Source: Deltaproteobacteria bacterium (GTDB taxonomy: Bacteria; Desulfobacterota; Desulfobacteria; Desulfobacterales; ETH-SRB1). Taken from it: a stretch of DNA of 7,636 bases. Below the pieces are notes generated by a model that saw only the letters and a program-made list of their open reading frames with translations, had not been told where the DNA came from and made no database searches. Both the position numbers and the translations under genes were made by a program. The stretch lies in contig DAOURZ010000053.1 of assembly GCA_030627475.1 (NCBI GenBank), positions 1-7,636 on the forward strand. Reading direction: 5' to 3'. Shown piece by piece: positions 6,585-7,636 of this stretch. Each line of letters opens with the position of its first letter. Position 1 is the stretch's first letter.

Positions 6585-7636
6585 AAAATTTGAAGCAGAG
6601 AATATGGCAGAAGCTTTAAGATTGGTTAAACAGGAATTTGGTTCTGAGGCTGTGATTCTTTCCGCAAAAAGTCTGGAGAAAAAGATGGGGGTGTTTGGGC
6701 ATATGAAAAGACCCGGGGTAGAGGTAACCGCAGCAAAAGATACCCTTTATCCTGAACCCGAAAAAACTTCATCAGGCAAAATTCGGAAGTTTAAGAATCC
6801 AGGTAATAAAAAGAGCTTAATTGGCACTTTTTGTGGAGGGATAATGGCGTTAAAAAACAAACCAAATGATATTTTTCAAAGCCATGATAGAGAATTGGCT
6901 AACCTGAAGCAGCAGATGCTGTCTCAGGATGTGGAAGAAAGTATAATTCTAAAATTGATAGAAAAAGTAAATAGAATTGTACCGTCAAAAAAGTCTTTAA
7001 AAGATAATGAGCTTAAATTGTGTTTGATCCATGTTCTTAAGGAAATGGGTGTAACAGCAGAGCCCGTAAGGATAGAGCCCGGAAAGCGAAAAGTTATTGC
7101 TTTTATGGGTCCTGCCGGAGTGGGAAAGACAACAACTATTGCCAAACTAGCTGCTATCCAGGCTATCAAAATGAAAAAACAGGTTGCCTTGATTACTCTG
7201 GATAATTATCGAATCGGTGGCATTGATCAGCTCAAAATTTATGCAAAAATTATCGGAATCCCCATAGAAGTTGCTTCAACCGGAAAAGAATTCAAGGAAT
7301 GTCTTAAGAGGCTGAAAGACAAGGATCTTGTTTTAATTGATACTGCCGGAATGAGTCAAACGAATGAATATCAGTTTAATGAACTCAGGATTTTTTTTAA
7401 CAAAGTTCGTTGCGTTGAAACCTGTCTTCTTTTGAGCGCTGCCACAAAAGAGAACGATCTTGTTGATATATTAGCAAAGTTTAAAGTATTTTCCATTAGC
7501 AAATTGTTATTTACAAAGCTTGATGAAAGCACGTCGTATGGAAACATTTTCAATCAATTAATTCGATCGAAAATACCTGTTTCATACTTTACAAACGGTC
7601 AGCAGGTTCCTGGAGATATTGAAAACGCAACATTAG
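6574..7636 (+). CDS. flhF: Flagellar SRP-type GTPase FlhF (3' end cut by window)
   Basis: FlhF is a GTPase related to Ffh and FtsY that sets the place and number of polar flagella in many bacteria, usually with the ATPase FlhG. The frame is open from the ATG at 6574 to the window end: 354 complete codons and no stop. The N-terminus MQIKKFEAENMAEALRLVKQ, then EFGSEAVILS, is the typical FlhF start. Residues about 40-140 are a divergent basic linker (B domain), followed by a helical N-like region to about 170. GTPase motifs follow in order: P-loop GPAGVGKTTT (179-188), LDNYRIGGIDQL (209-220), DTAG (256-259), TKLDE (314-318) and NGQQVPGDIE (341-350). The DTAG is followed by Met instead of the Arg of Ffh/FtsY, a form I recall from other FlhF proteins. 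GTGGAA at 6561-6566 is the likely ribosome site. Only the last few residues should be missing. FlhF suggests polar flagellation, but that is inference. Confidence 0.95.
   Translation, partial: MQIKKFEAENMAEALRLVKQEFGSEAVILSAKSLEKKMGVFGHMKRPGVEVTAAKDTLYPEPEKTSSGKIRKFKNPGNKKSLIGTFCGGIMALKNKPNDIFQSHDRELANLKQQMLSQDVEESIILKLIEKVNRIVPSKKSLKDNELKLCLIHVLKEMGVTAEPVRIEPGKRKVIAFMGPAGVGKTTTIAKLAAIQAIKMKKQVALITLDNYRIGGIDQLKIYAKIIGIPIEVASTGKEFKECLKRLKDKDLVLIDTAGMSQTNEYQFNELRIFFNKVRCVETCLLLSAATKENDLVDILAKFKVFSISKLLFTKLDESTSYGNIFNQLIRSKIPVSYFTNGQQVPGDIENATL

Noticed and set aside
7321..7344. DTAGM in FlhF as a loss of the catalytic arginine of DTAGR
   Set aside because: As I recall, Met at this place occurs in other polar FlhF proteins, so it is probably a family variant and not a defect.
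7081..7360. Ffh or FtsY as the identity of the last gene
   Set aside because: The N-terminal FlhF signature, the long divergent linker, the LDNYRIGG and NGQQVPGDIE forms and the position after flhA all point to FlhF.

Overview
The window is one stretch of a bacterial flagellar operon. All genes lie on the + strand, in the order fliM (3' part only), fliN, fliO, fliP, fliQ, fliR, flhB, flhA, flhF (5' part only). Both ends are cut inside genes, so the operon continues on each side. I found no RNA genes, insertion sequences, CRISPR arrays or convincing minus-strand genes.

Layout: positions 2-1313 hold the switch-complex genes fliM and fliN and the export-assembly factor fliO. They are packed tightly, with a 2-nt gap and then an ATGA overlap. 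Positions 1314-1440 are a non-coding spacer with a GC-rich inverted repeat running into about five degenerate copies of an 18-bp tandem repeat. Positions 1441-3292 encode the FliP, FliQ and FliR membrane core of the export gate. Positions 3320-6584 encode the two large gate proteins FlhB and FlhA, separated by a 97-nt spacer. flhF starts inside the end of flhA and runs off the window.

How they work together: FliM and FliN build the cytoplasmic C-ring, which sets rotation direction and docks export cargo. FliP, FliQ, FliR and FlhB form the export channel complex, whose assembly FliO assists. FlhA supplies the proton-driven, chaperone-docking ring. FlhF is an SRP-type GTPase that positions and promotes assembly of polar flagella in many bacteria.

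Organism: FliO, a FliP with a signal peptide, the moderately AT-rich composition and the order fliMNOPQR-flhB-flhA-flhF suggest a Gram-negative bacterium. A Desulfobacterota (former Deltaproteobacteria) member with polar flagella is my best guess, but this is inference from gene order and style, not from a marker gene.

The gene content is a well-known system and I do not see an undescribed one. The points worth a second look are the repeat element in the middle of the operon, the poor ribosome site of fliP just after it, an NPTS in place of the usual NPTH autocleavage motif in FlhB, and a triple AGAGG repeat forming the flhB ribosome site.
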